DNA from: 01-FULL-43-15b sp964472675
GTDB lineage: Bacteria > Patescibacteriota > Microgenomatia > UBA8517 > UBA10165
NCBI GenBank assembly: GCA_964472675.1
Contig: CAYYLO010000003.1
Coordinates: 1-64,000 of the forward strand
DNA length: 64,000 nucleotides
Direction of reading: 5' to 3'
The position numbers and the translations under genes are program-made. The notes below the pieces were generated by a model that was given only the letters and a program-made list of their open reading frames with translations, did no database searches and was not told the origin of the DNA. Positions 16,220-23,888 of the stretch are shown in pieces (within the stretch, counting starts at the first letter, position 1; each line of letters starts with the position of its first letter).

Positions 16220-16311
16220 CTCGTTTACAATAGCCTTACCTTCTACTTGCCTTATTTCACCAAACAAAACCCAGAATTAAGCAATAAATAATTTGACAGG
16301 GAGGTGAAACA

Positions 16312-16632
16312 ATGTTTCCGGGATTTATAGTTTCCCTAATAAATTTAGTAATTGGGCTAATTGAACTTCTTTTAGCGATCAGACTTTTGTTAAGACTGTT
16401 TGCTGCAAACCCAGCGACTCCTTTTGTGCGTTGGACTTATGAAACAAGCCAACCTTTAGTCAACCCCTTTTTAGGTATATTCCCAAATCCAGTTTTGACG
16501 GGGGGCTTGGTAATTGAGTTTTCAACTTTGGTTGCACTGGTAGTTTACGCGATTGCTGGCTATGTTTTGGCAGAGCTTATCGGGACTCTTGGTTATGGGG
16601 CAAGAAGAAGGACAATTGTGGAAGAAAGATAA
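16312..16632 (+). CDS. YggT family membrane protein
   Basis: 106 aa with two long hydrophobic segments (about 5-28 and 68-92) separated by the diagnostic RLFAANPATPFVRWTYETSQ and PLVNPFLGIFP of YggT/YlmG proteins. Known members are implicated in membrane and division-site organisation. A strong GGGAGGTG site precedes the ATG by 5 nt. It is followed at once by tRNA-Gly. Confidence 0.85.
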   Translation: MFPGFIVSLINLVIGLIELLLAIRLLLRLFAANPATPFVRWTYETSQPLVNPFLGIFPNPVLTGGLVIEFSTLVALVVYAIAGYVLAELIGTLGYGARRRTIVEER

Positions 16633-16670
16633 GGTTTTGTGCTAAAATTACCTTGTTCGTTGGACCGGTT

Positions 16671-16744
16671 GCGGGATTAGTTGAACGGCCCAACATCTGC
16701 TTTCCAAGCAGAAAAAACGGGTTCGACTCCCGTATCCCGCTCCA
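16671..16744 (+). tRNA. tRNA-Gly(TCC)
   Basis: GCGGGAT/ATCCCGC acceptor stem, anticodon stem TCTGC/GCAGA around TTTCCAA giving TCC, T loop TTCGACT. Discriminator T and CCA are encoded. A 55-bp repeat follows immediately. Confidence 0.95.
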
Positions 16745-16745
16745 T

Positions 16746-16800
16746 ACGGGATACCCTGGTCAGAAAAAGCCTGAATGGCTTGATATAACGGGCTAATCTT
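16746..16800 (+). repeat. 55-bp tRNA-downstream repeat, copy A
   Basis: Directly abuts tRNA-Gly(TCC). It matches copy B (35957-36011, abutting tRNA-Gly(GCC)) at 53 of 55 positions, while the tRNA bodies themselves differ much more. It marks the left end of a small island ending near 18729. Confidence 0.85.
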
Positions 16801-16932
16801 AGGGTTTCCGGATAAGCTTAATTCCATAAATTGTTAGCCTTAAATTTATTTTGAAGATACGGGATTCACACTAAACTTTGTAACTTACGACAAATGGATT
16901 GAATTCCTCTAACGCTTGATCTAAATTTTCAT

Positions 16933-17361
16933 TTATCTCCAAAGCGAGAACTTTTTGGTAAGCGTATTTAATTGTTCTTTTGGTCCAAACATACAAATTC
17001 CCCAATATTCCAGTTCAATCTCTGGCGTGTTTTTAGTTCTTTCCTGTTGCTCTATGTAAGTTCCTATTGTCATTGTCGAAGTAAAATCGACAACATGAAT
17101 ACCAGCTTGAATTGTTTGATTTCTTAAATTCCTGATCTGACTGGAATTATCAGCTTGCAGAATAATAAATGGATTGTCAGAAATACTTTTGTGTTGTCCA
17201 CCGTCTTTATCAAAATATGTATCAAATCTCATTTCAGGTAAGTTAGGATAACTGCCTGCAAGACCCGCTGCCATATGGCCTAAAGCATTCATCAGATTTC
17301 CAACCGGAACCTTTTTGTTTAACACTGCTACGAATTTATGTGTTAATTCATCTGCCTGCAT
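16933..17361 (-). CDS. DUF2000 family protein
   Basis: 142 aa. Start-to-end match to the DUF2000 pattern: VAVLNKKVPVGNLMNALGHM near the N-terminus, NPFIILQADNSSQIRNLR in the middle, DFTSTMTIGT, then ELEYWGICMFG. The fold is related to peptidyl-tRNA hydrolase 2; the biochemical role is unknown. No signal peptide. It lies inside the tRNA-Gly(TCC) island, on the opposite strand to the tRNA. Confidence 0.8.
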   Translation of the reverse strand: MQADELTHKFVAVLNKKVPVGNLMNALGHMAAGLAGSYPNLPEMRFDTYFDKDGGQHKSISDNPFIILQADNSSQIRNLRNQTIQAGIHVVDFTSTMTIGTYIEQQERTKNTPEIELEYWGICMFGPKEQLNTLTKKFSLWR

Positions 17362-17406
17362 ATCAGGATTATATCAAATTGTTGGATACAAGTCAGAAAA
17401 TATTAT

Positions 17407-17754
17407 TTAGGAGTAACTATTATCTCCCAACAAGCTAATGACTTCTTAAGCCAGGATTACGGCCGGACAATTGCTTCCCAATCGGCGGTCAGGATACTCA
17501 TGAAACAGGATACGACCACCATTAGAAAAGTTGCTGAAGAATTTAACTTATCAGAATATGAACAGCACTTTTTACTAACCTGCGACCGGGGGAAAGCTTT
17601 AATTATTGCCGACCCGCTTCGCCCGCCTTGACCGACGCAAGTCGAGGCAGGCCTACTCAGCGAGGCGAGCCAAAATCGTGTAGCAGTAAAGGTCGTGGCC
17701 TCTGACAAAGAGCATCCATTACTTACCACTGATCCTAGGGAGATTTATATTTAA
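17407..17754 (+). pseudogene. C-terminal remnant of a VirB4/TraC-like ATPase
   Basis: Only the tail of a conjugation-type ATPase is left: GVTIISQQANDFLSQDYGRT, SAVRILMKQD, VAEEFNLSEYEQHFLLTCDRGKALIIAD and, after an interruption, VAVKVVASDKEHPLLTTDPREI. The break is a 57-nt insert (17614-17670) of GC-rich, partly self-complementary DNA; it keeps the frame but adds a TGA. No Walker motifs or start remain. It points to past presence of a type IV secretion or pilus-like system. The stop overlaps the neighbouring gene by 3 nt. Confidence 0.65.
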
Positions 17755-18464
17755 TCATCGACATATTCCGTCTCAAAAGGTGCGTATTCCTGACCTTTAT
17801 AGAGATCTAATAAACCATCCCGCCGAGCAGCTAAATCTTGCGGAAAATAACCGGTTGTTGCCTTAAGATAATATGCAGCCTGCTCAATAATTTCCATCGC
17901 AAATCTTCTTACATCATTATTCGGGTCATTGATGTAGTTTCCGTAGTAGTGTGTCCAATTATGTAATTGCTCTCTCACCCTTCCATTATCCATGTTTTCA
18001 AGCGCACTGCTATAATGCACGCGTATGATCCCTTCATCCCTACGGGCATAAGCTATGTAGTATTCAAGAGGCGGTTGTGGAATTTCTCTAGAAAAAGGCT
18101 CGACTAAATATAGCTTAAAAGGAGCTTCTTCCTTCCCTCCAAAAACTTTCAACAAGTCATGTCGCTTTTGTATTATTTCTTCCGGCGTGAACCCCGTTAA
18201 TTTAGTAACCGCAGCACTTGTCCTATTTAAAACTCTTTGTATTCTTGGAGGAACCCTACTAACAACCCCAAGATGCAAAGCCGCTCCTATATGGCTCCAT
18301 TCACCAAAATTCCTCTCAACTTGTCCGTTTGCTAACGCGTCAAATATTTCGCTCTGCCAAATTCCGAGAATATCCCGGACACGGCCATATCCGACATACC
18401 ATTCGGTGGGAGGCCCAGAAGCGAGCAACTCTTCAACACTTCTTTTTGGTGCTTCTTGGCTCAT
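17751..18464 (-). CDS. Protein of two tandem repeats, unknown family
   Basis: 237 aa from ATG 18464; a TTG at 18503 would add 13 residues. Two copies of a unit of about 110 aa can be aligned by eye. Copy 1 has EWYVGYGRVRD, ALANGQVERNFGEWSH, TGFTPEEIIQKRHDLLKVF and GGKEEAPFKLYLVE. Copy 2 has EYYIAYARRDE, NMDNGRVREQLHNWTHYYG, TGYFPQDLAARRDGLLDLY and KGQEYAPFETEYV. Mostly helical, no membrane segment or known motif. It lies inside the tRNA-Gly(TCC) island. Function unknown. Confidence 0.65.
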   Translation of the reverse strand: MSQEAPKRSVEELLASGPPTEWYVGYGRVRDILGIWQSEIFDALANGQVERNFGEWSHIGAALHLGVVSRVPPRIQRVLNRTSAAVTKLTGFTPEEIIQKRHDLLKVFGGKEEAPFKLYLVEPFSREIPQPPLEYYIAYARRDEGIIRVHYSSALENMDNGRVREQLHNWTHYYGNYINDPNNDVRRFAMEIIEQAAYYLKATTGYFPQDLAARRDGLLDLYKGQEYAPFETEYVDD

Positions 18465-18659
18465 AGTATTGTAGAGTTTATCACTTTCATTATTCAAACT
18501 CAAGAATTTAGGCCTACCAATTCAGTATAATGTGTACAACTGCCTAATAGGCAGATGAATTATTTACAAGCAGCTCTTACAATTTGGTCTTTTCGTAAAG
18601 AATCGTTGATCGGGTTGTTGTAACGTCCCATTTTCATCCTCCGCAGCTTGATAAGCCTC

Positions 18660-18729
18660 CATCAATTTGCTAAAATAAATAAGGATTTGATCGTAAACGG
18701 GCGCTAAATAACTTGCGTCTCCCGCTCCA
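18660..18729 (+). repeat. Right-end block A with tRNA-Gly-like terminus
   Basis: Seventy nt that align without gaps to 37281-37350 (49 of 70 identical, 25 of the last 30). It ends TCCCGCTCCA like the 3' end of tRNA-Gly(TCC), and AAACGGG within it matches the 5' T-stem region of that tRNA. The rest of 18465-18924 holds one more hairpin (18736-18760, AATGG...CCATT) and no gene. Confidence 0.6.
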
Positions 18730-18924
18730 AAGCGAAATGGTTTTTAAAACCTTCCATTTTTATCCTTCAAAGCAGGATTTTCTCCAGTTCGAGCCTAAAT
18801 TTTTGAGCTAATTTTACTAGCTTCAAAAATCTAATACCGGACACCGGAGTCGAACCTACTATAAAATCAGTCCATAGATAATCATTGTTGATATAATAAG
18901 TTTCAATATAAATAAGCACATCCT

Positions 18925-19506
18925 ATGACAAATCAAGAAGTTCAATATGCAAAAACAGCTCTAACCGGAAAGATTTCATCATTAAGGAATGATTTCAGTA
19001 GAGCTTATTTTAACCTTAATCAATACAGCATCCAAACTAGTCCGTTCCCAATCTTAATGTTCACTATGTCTGTAGTAGACTTTTTCTCAGCATTATTAGC
19101 TGGATGGAGTGAGTCTAGTCGCAATCAAAATAGATTTCAAACAACAAGAATGATAGATTTCTGCGTTAATCAGCTTGGATATGGTCGAATTGAAAGTACG
19201 GTATTGGTCAAAGTTCACAGACATTCTCTTATGCACACGAGCGATCCTAGAATAAGATCGAATCAAAATGGGATATATGGTTGGCAAATCATGAATATCA
19301 ATCCAAATCATATGCATCTTAGTCCACAACCTAATCAAAATAATATTCAAGTTACTTTGCTTGATGTTGGAACAGGCAATCTAATTGACGATTTAGAGAA
19401 CTTCTTAACCACGTCTGGAGGATACTTTGAACTTTTAGATAATGACCCAGAAATTCAGGCTAATTACATGCAATGTATTCAAGAACTTGATAGTCAAACA
19501 ATATGA
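18925..19506 (+). CDS. Hypothetical protein, accessory region
   Basis: 193 aa, soluble, no signal peptide. The N-terminal half is helical (FSRAYFNLNQYSI, then VVDFFSALLAGWSES). The second half contains HRHSLMHTSDPR and VTLLDVGTGNLIDDLENFL. I do not recognise it. A TATAAT box lies 31 nt upstream, so it has a short leader and probably its own promoter. AT-rich like its neighbour to the right. Confidence 0.6.
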   Translation: MTNQEVQYAKTALTGKISSLRNDFSRAYFNLNQYSIQTSPFPILMFTMSVVDFFSALLAGWSESSRNQNRFQTTRMIDFCVNQLGYGRIESTVLVKVHRHSLMHTSDPRIRSNQNGIYGWQIMNINPNHMHLSPQPNQNNIQVTLLDVGTGNLIDDLENFLTTSGGYFELLDNDPEIQANYMQCIQELDSQTI

Positions 19507-19659
19507 ATTAAAAAACCCGGTCCCTGTGGCTAAGATGGATCACTTACGTGTCATCAGTTCTCTAAAAGTAAGGTACCTTCACTACAAAGATCATTCGGTA
19601 CCCACATGCTAGCAAAAATTCAGGTTATTGTCCGTTTAAGAATCTGCTAAAATGATGTC

Positions 19660-20490
19660 GTGGGAAAAACAACTAAAATTGCAATTTTTGAAGGTAAAAG
19701 AATCCGCCGCCATTGGAATGACAAAGAGGAAAAATGGTATTTCTCAGTTGTCGACGTCGTGGCAGCATTAACAGAAAGTGAAAATCCACAGGTTTATTGG
19801 CGAGTCCTTAAGAAAAGATTGATTGATGAAGGTTCCAATGAAACCGTTACAAAATGTAACGCTTTGAAAATGGTTGCAGCTGATGGGAAAATGAGGCTTA
19901 CTGATGTGGCAAATACCGAAGTAATGTTACGTATCATCCAATCAATTCCTTCTCCCAATGCAGAACCTTTTAAACTATGGCTTGCTAGAGTGGGTTATGA
20001 ACGCATTGAAGAAACTGCTGATCCGGAGCTTGCTATAAATAGAGCTCTTCAAACATATTTAAGAAAAGGCTACAGTAAAGACTGGATAAACCAACGCTTA
20101 AAAAGTATTGAGATACGAAAAGCTTTAATAGATGAATGGGAAACACGGGGAGTAAAAGAAACCAGTGAGTTCGCTATTTTAACAGATGATATTACTATTG
20201 CTTGGACAGGCATGACTACAAAGCAATATAAAAATTTCAAAGGGCTTAAGAAGGAAAATTTACGGGATAATATGACAAATTTGGAATTGGTGCTTAACAT
20301 GTTGGCAGAAACTGCTACAACGGAGATTTCTCAAAAACGTAAGCCTAAAACATTCCCTGATAATAGAAAAGTTGCCACCGAAGGAGGAACTATTGCTGGA
20401 AATGCTAGAAAACAGATTGAATCCAAAAGCGGTAGAAAGGTAATAACAAGGAAGAATGCCAAAGAGTTAAAACTTATTGGGAATAAGTAA
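19660..20490 (+). CDS. Bro-N/DinD-like protein
   Basis: 276 aa with GTG start 6 nt after a TAAAAT box (TTATTG 17 nt before), so leaderless. Residues about 8-110 form a Bro-N domain (phage antirepressor type): IRRHWNDKEEKWYFSVVDVV, then VYWRVLKKRL and AEPFKLWLARVGYERI. The remainder resembles DinD-type DNA-damage-inducible proteins (GYSKDWINQRLKSIEIRK, EWETRGVKE). Family members bind DNA or regulate the response to damage. Its setting among mobile-looking genes suggests phage or plasmid origin. Confidence 0.8.
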   Translation: MGKTTKIAIFEGKRIRRHWNDKEEKWYFSVVDVVAALTESENPQVYWRVLKKRLIDEGSNETVTKCNALKMVAADGKMRLTDVANTEVMLRIIQSIPSPNAEPFKLWLARVGYERIEETADPELAINRALQTYLRKGYSKDWINQRLKSIEIRKALIDEWETRGVKETSEFAILTDDITIAWTGMTTKQYKNFKGLKKENLRDNMTNLELVLNMLAETATTEISQKRKPKTFPDNRKVATEGGTIAGNARKQIESKSGRKVITRKNAKELKLIGNK

Positions 20491-20623
20491 CGAGACTATT
20501 TAAAGTGCTTAAGACTTTTTATCTCTAAATGATTTTTAAGGATTTCCAATTTTAATTGAAGTTGGTGATCCATTATGATACAGTACTTAAGTTCAAATAG
20601 GTCCGAGCCAATTACGCTCCCCA

Positions 20624-20690
20624 GCTCAAGTCGCCAAAGGCGAACTTGAGCGAGGCTCGTCTCGCCCTTTGGGCGGAGCGGCCCGCTCCT
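20624..20690 (+). repeat. GC-rich palindromic (REP-like) cluster
   Basis: Two adjacent hairpins: GCTCAAG-TCGCC/GGCGA-ACTTGAGC (20624-20651) and CGCCC-TTT-GGGCG with flanking pairs (about 20662-20690). Much richer in GC than the genes on either side. The AGGCTCG core also occurs in a palindrome inside uvrC near 40209. Confidence 0.55.
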
Positions 20691-20695
20691 CAATA

Positions 20696-20947
20696 ATGTA
20701 TTTTGTCTATATTCTCCAGAGTCTAAAAGATAATAAAACATACATAGGTTATACCGATAATTTTGAACGGCGATTTGAACAACATAATTTAGGAAAATCG
20801 AGATCTACAAAATATCGAGTCCCATTTAAATTATTATTTAAGGAAGAATTTAAGAATAGCGTAGATGCCAAGAATCGAGAGATATGGTGGAAAAGTGGTG
20901 CGGGGAGACGAAAACTGAAAAAATGTTTCGAAAATCAGATAAAATGA
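20696..20947 (+). CDS. GIY-YIG nuclease domain protein
   Basis: 83 aa from ATG 20696; the longer frame begins in the preceding hairpin. Single GIY-YIG domain of the short UPF0213/YhbQ kind: YFVYILQSLKDNKTYIGYT, RRFEQHN and the later Glu in KNREIWWKSGAG. A predicted endonuclease with no attached DNA-binding domain; such genes are widespread and often mobile. Confidence 0.85.
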   Translation: MYFVYILQSLKDNKTYIGYTDNFERRFEQHNLGKSRSTKYRVPFKLLFKEEFKNSVDAKNREIWWKSGAGRRKLKKCFENQIK

Positions 20948-21166
20948 TCAATCCAAACCAGAATGGTTTTTGAAACCTTCCATGCTATAACCTGCCGAAG
21001 GATACTTCATAGAGCTTTTTAAATTCATCTATTTCTGCTACAAGTCTAGAGTGATACAACAACTAAAGACTATTTCCAGGAATGATGGTGGTGGAGCTAA
21101 GAAGACATATTAGAAGTATTACGGAATTTACTGCAGACGAATTAATGAATTAGTGAGTGTTTTAAG

Positions 21167-21316
21167 ATGAAAGATGCCACTGGTGGAAAAATCAGAAACA
21201 TTCAGCTTATTTTTAACCACGCCAAAGAAAATATGGTTACAAGAGGATGCATTAAAGAAGTTGAGGAGATTACAAAGCGGATTAAACTTTCACTAAAGTC
21301 TAAGCTGGAATTTTGA
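21167..21316 (+). CDS. Possible 49-aa remnant
   Basis: An ATG-to-TGA frame of 49 codons, basic and helical (NHAKENMVTRGCIKEVEEI). No ribosome site or promoter is obvious. It could be the tail of a decayed gene; the DNA around it (20948-21338) is otherwise empty. The stop falls inside the second copy of the 18-bp repeat. Confidence 0.2.
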   Translation: MKDATGGKIRNIQLIFNHAKENMVTRGCIKEVEEITKRIKLSLKSKLEF

Positions 21317-21328
21317 AACGAGTTGTAT
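21311..21328 (+). repeat. 18-bp repeat, second copy
   Basis: Identical to 38-55. It lies just before a hairpin terminator, as the first copy does. Confidence 0.35.
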
Positions 21329-21338
21329 ACTTCGGCGC

Positions 21339-21392
21339 TAAAAAACCCTCGAGGAGGAGCAAACGATTTTGCTCAACTCTTATACCCGAGGG
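21339..21392 (-). terminator. Nested terminator of the two-gene orphan operon
   Basis: On the minus strand the outer stem is CCCTCG/CGAGGG followed by a T-rich run. Inside it lies a second hairpin GAGCAAA-ATCG-TTTGCTC. Confidence 0.65.
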
Positions 21393-21403
21393 CTGCTTGT
21401 CCC

Positions 21404-21697
21404 CTAGCCTGCCTTGCGAACAGGCTCAAGGCTTGTGACCCGGTCTATCAGATCACAAGCAATGTTGACTGTGTATTGGAGTGTATCTGGTGGAGGATCC
21501 AGTTCCACGCCAGTCGCGATGGCCACAAGCGCTGTTCTGAGCGCCTTTAGGAGATGATGCTGTTCCATGTGTTTTGCTTCACGCATTAAGAGCTCTACTT
21601 CTTTGGCCAGCCTCCTTAGGCTCCATGCCAGCTCGCTGCGTCTTGTGCCACCTACTTCTGTCAGGTCGGGAAGAATTTGGGCACCAACACTGCTCAT
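21404..21697 (-). CDS. Helical orphan protein, 97 aa
   Basis: Soluble and helical, with LAWSLRRLAKEVELLMREA and HLLKALRTALVAIATGVEL. It starts with an ATGA overlap on the preceding 71-aa gene, so the pair form an operon. A nested terminator lies 12 nt past the stop. No family recognised. GC higher than the surroundings. Confidence 0.55.
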   Translation of the reverse strand: MSSVGAQILPDLTEVGGTRRSELAWSLRRLAKEVELLMREAKHMEQHHLLKALRTALVAIATGVELDPPPDTLQYTVNIACDLIDRVTSLEPVRKAG

Positions 21698-21909
21698 GTC
21701 TTTTCTTTCTTGTTCTTTTCTTCAATAGACTTTCGCGTCGCGTTAATCAAAAATGTCATTGAACGGAGTAGCGCGTCCCACAACTCTTGCGAACCAGGAG
21801 AGTTTAAGGTTTGCTCAGAATTAGGGACCCTCAAAAGATCAGCTATCAGATTGCATTGCGCCGCCATGTCTTCCCATCGCATTATGAGCTTTTCTCTGTC
21901 CATACCCAT
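21694..21909 (-). CDS. Helical orphan protein, 71 aa
   Basis: First gene of a two-gene operon. Its shape resembles its partner: WEDMAAQCNLIADLL, SQELWDALLRSMTFLINATRKSIEE. Both may be diverged copies of one ancestor, since each has a helix with AL-R-A/S-MT or TA spacing, but the similarity is weak. The lysine-rich C-terminus KKEKT is encoded by the overlap region. Function unknown. Confidence 0.5.
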   Translation of the reverse strand: MGMDREKLIMRWEDMAAQCNLIADLLRVPNSEQTLNSPGSQELWDALLRSMTFLINATRKSIEEKNKKEKT

Positions 21910-21984
21910 TCTACTATTACCTTGATTGATAACGTGCCAACTAACTATATGATACCGTAAGAGGGCAAAAGAAAAGCCCTCGAG

Positions 21985-22188
21985 TCAAAAATTTGCTCTA
22001 AGGGCCAAAAGATGATTGCTACAAAGGTAGAATTCTGAGCACTGCCATAAAGTACATTTCGCCTGCCCTGCAAAACGTACAAGCAATGCCCATAATGCTA
22101 CCTTCGAATACTTCTTTGTAATGTGCTTCCCGCCTACTCTTGAAGCTAGCGGGACAGTGCTAGGTACAAAAACGATTTCCTTAATCAA
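21985..22188 (-). CDS. Possible 67-aa orphan protein
   Basis: TTG-started frame of 67 codons, with VPLASRVGGKHITKKYSKVALWALLVRF in the middle. The stop is followed after three bases by the stem GAGGGC/GCCCTC, which supports a transcript ending here. No family and no clear ribosome site. Moderately likely at best. Confidence 0.3.
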   Translation of the reverse strand: MIKEIVFVPSTVPLASRVGGKHITKKYSKVALWALLVRFAGQAKCTLWQCSEFYLCSNHLLALRANF

Positions 22189-22296
22189 ATCAAAATGAAG
22201 AGTTGGAGGAAATCTAAATCTTTACTCTAGTAGCTCATAATGTATCACAAAAATGGCCATTTGTCAAGTACTACAGGTTTCTAGTCCTTACTTTGT

Positions 22297-22317
22297 TGAC
22301 AGGGTGGAACCCTGTCA
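22297..22317 (+). repeat. 21-bp palindrome left of tRNA-Leu
   Basis: TGACAGGGTGGAACCCTGTCA. The same element lies at 22567-22587 in reverse orientation, so the two copies flank tRNA-Leu(TAA) as an inverted pair. Confidence 0.6.
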
Positions 22318-22378
22318 AACAGTCTAAAGCTCGATTGTGCCTATTTATTGATGATATAATGCCTTAGTCTTAGTTTTC

Positions 22379-22464
22379 GCCCGGGTGCTGGAATTGGTAG
22401 ACAGTGTGGCCTTAAGAGCCATTGCTCCTAAAAGAGCGTGTGGGTTCGAGTCCCTCCCCGGGCA
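22379..22464 (+). tRNA. tRNA-Leu(TAA)
   Basis: GCCCGGG/CCCGGGC acceptor stem, anticodon loop CTTAAGA giving TAA, a long variable arm (GCTCCTAAAAGAGC), T loop TTCGAGT, discriminator A. CCA is not encoded. A TATAAT box lies about 20 nt upstream. Confidence 0.95.
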
Positions 22465-22521
22465 CTTCCTGTTCCTACCTTCCTTTTCTCCTAATCTTGT
22501 GTTAACTTTTGTCGTTCTCTG

Positions 22522-22564
22522 CCCCTTGCGTTTTTTTGCCCGAACGCTGCAAGGGGTATTTTTT
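22522..22564 (+). terminator. Terminator of tRNA-Leu
   Basis: Stem CCCCTTGC/GCAAGGGG followed by TATTTTTT on the plus strand, 58 nt after the tRNA. Confidence 0.7.
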
Positions 22565-22566
22565 GC

Positions 22567-22587
22567 TGACAGGGTTCCACCCTGTCA
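22567..22587 (-). repeat. 21-bp palindrome right of tRNA-Leu
   Basis: Exact reverse complement of 22297-22317. It overlaps the first 3 nt past the stop side of the M16 peptidase gene. Confidence 0.6.
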
Positions 22588-23883
22588 AGACAACTTTGCG
22601 AGGATTTCGGAATATTTTTTGATGTTGTCTTGGGTGCTTTTGAGCGCTCCTTGAATGACCAAGTTTACTTTCTTAAAGTCCCAATACTTTTGCATTAAAT
22701 CGATCAAGTCTTCTGAAGTTGTGCTTTGAATAAGTTCTATCATTTTTTCAGGAAGATGAATTTTGTCCTCCCAAAGTAAATCGCCTTCGATCCAATTGGC
22801 AATTGAGCTCGGGTGGTCAAAACTCATCAGCCACTGGTTTGAGAGAAATTCTTTTGTGACAATAAGTTCTTCTTCGGTTGGGCCATTTTTAATAAATGTA
22901 GCCAATTCCTGGACGATTAGTGTCACTACTTCCTCCAGGTTTTCCCGGGAAGCTTCCGAGGCTATAGCGGTATAACCTAATCCATTCGTAATTAAAGAAC
23001 CGGCATTTACGCCATAAACCAATCCTCTTTGGTAACGTAGGAGCCTAAACATACGGCTTCTTGAGAGGTTAACCAATATTGCAAGAATAATGTTTTGTCT
23101 CAAGCGCAATGCAATGCTGTTATCTAAAGATAAAGATGGAAAAGAAAGATCGATATAATTTGATTTAAGGCTTGAATCAAAGCGGATCCCCACATTTTTG
23201 CCTGACAGGTTTTTACTACTAAATATGGGAATTTTTGAATAACTTGAGTTGTGGTAGTTGCCAAAGTATTGTTTTAGATAGTGTTTAAGCTGAGGCTTCT
23301 CAAAACTTCCAGTTATTGAAATATAAGTATTTTTGGGAACAAAAAGCTTCTCCCAAAATGACAAAATATCTGCCTTTGTAATTTTTTCAACGTCACTAAT
23401 TGTTCCGGCGATGGGGTTAAGCAGTGGACAACCTTTTGTAAACCTAATTTCCCGCACAAATTTACCTATTTTATATTCCGGGCTATCCATCCTTTGTTTT
23501 ATTTCTTCCAAAATAGCCCGCCTTTCTTTTTCTATAGCAACTTCGGGGAAAAGTGGCTCAAAAAATACCTCGCTGGCAATTTTTAAGGCGTCTTCCAAAT
23601 GTGTTTTGGGAACAGTTATAAAAAAATTTATGGAAAATTCTCCAGTTGAGGCATTATAGCTTCCTGCTAAACTTTCAATATAATCAGACATACTTTCAGC
23701 GTTCGGCAACGAAGGAATGCCTTGTATAAGCATGTGCTCTAAAAAGTGCGCAAGGCCAATTTTTCCGGCGTCCTCTAAAACAGAACCTCCTTTAACATCA
23801 ATTCTGAGGTGAATTGATCTCAAAGAGCGCATTCTGTAGGTTGCAACTTTTATACCATTTTGCAGCGTAAACGTATTCAACAT
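22585..23883 (-). CDS. M16 family zinc peptidase
   Basis: 432 aa from ATG 23883, which follows GAGGTAAGG and the upstream stop by 5 nt. The inverted zinc motif HxxEH is in LAHFLEHML, and the third ligand Glu lies in EKERRAILEEI. The second, inactive half follows (about 225-432), as in processing-peptidase and PqqL/YmfH-type proteins. There is no signal peptide, so it is probably cytoplasmic. It is the second gene of an operon with the glycosyltransferase. Confidence 0.9.
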   Translation of the reverse strand: MLNTFTLQNGIKVATYRMRSLRSIHLRIDVKGGSVLEDAGKIGLAHFLEHMLIQGIPSLPNAESMSDYIESLAGSYNASTGEFSINFFITVPKTHLEDALKIASEVFFEPLFPEVAIEKERRAILEEIKQRMDSPEYKIGKFVREIRFTKGCPLLNPIAGTISDVEKITKADILSFWEKLFVPKNTYISITGSFEKPQLKHYLKQYFGNYHNSSYSKIPIFSSKNLSGKNVGIRFDSSLKSNYIDLSFPSLSLDNSIALRLRQNIILAILVNLSRSRMFRLLRYQRGLVYGVNAGSLITNGLGYTAIASEASRENLEEVVTLIVQELATFIKNGPTEEELIVTKEFLSNQWLMSFDHPSSIANWIEGDLLWEDKIHLPEKMIELIQSTTSEDLIDLMQKYWDFKKVNLVIQGALKSTQDNIKKYSEILAKLS

Positions 23884-23888
23884 TATCC

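Noticed and set aside
18841..18860. tRNA T-arm-like sequence on the minus strand (GGTTCGACTCC, then GGTGTCC)
   Set aside because: No matching 5' acceptor, D arm or anticodon arm within range, so not called as a tRNA.
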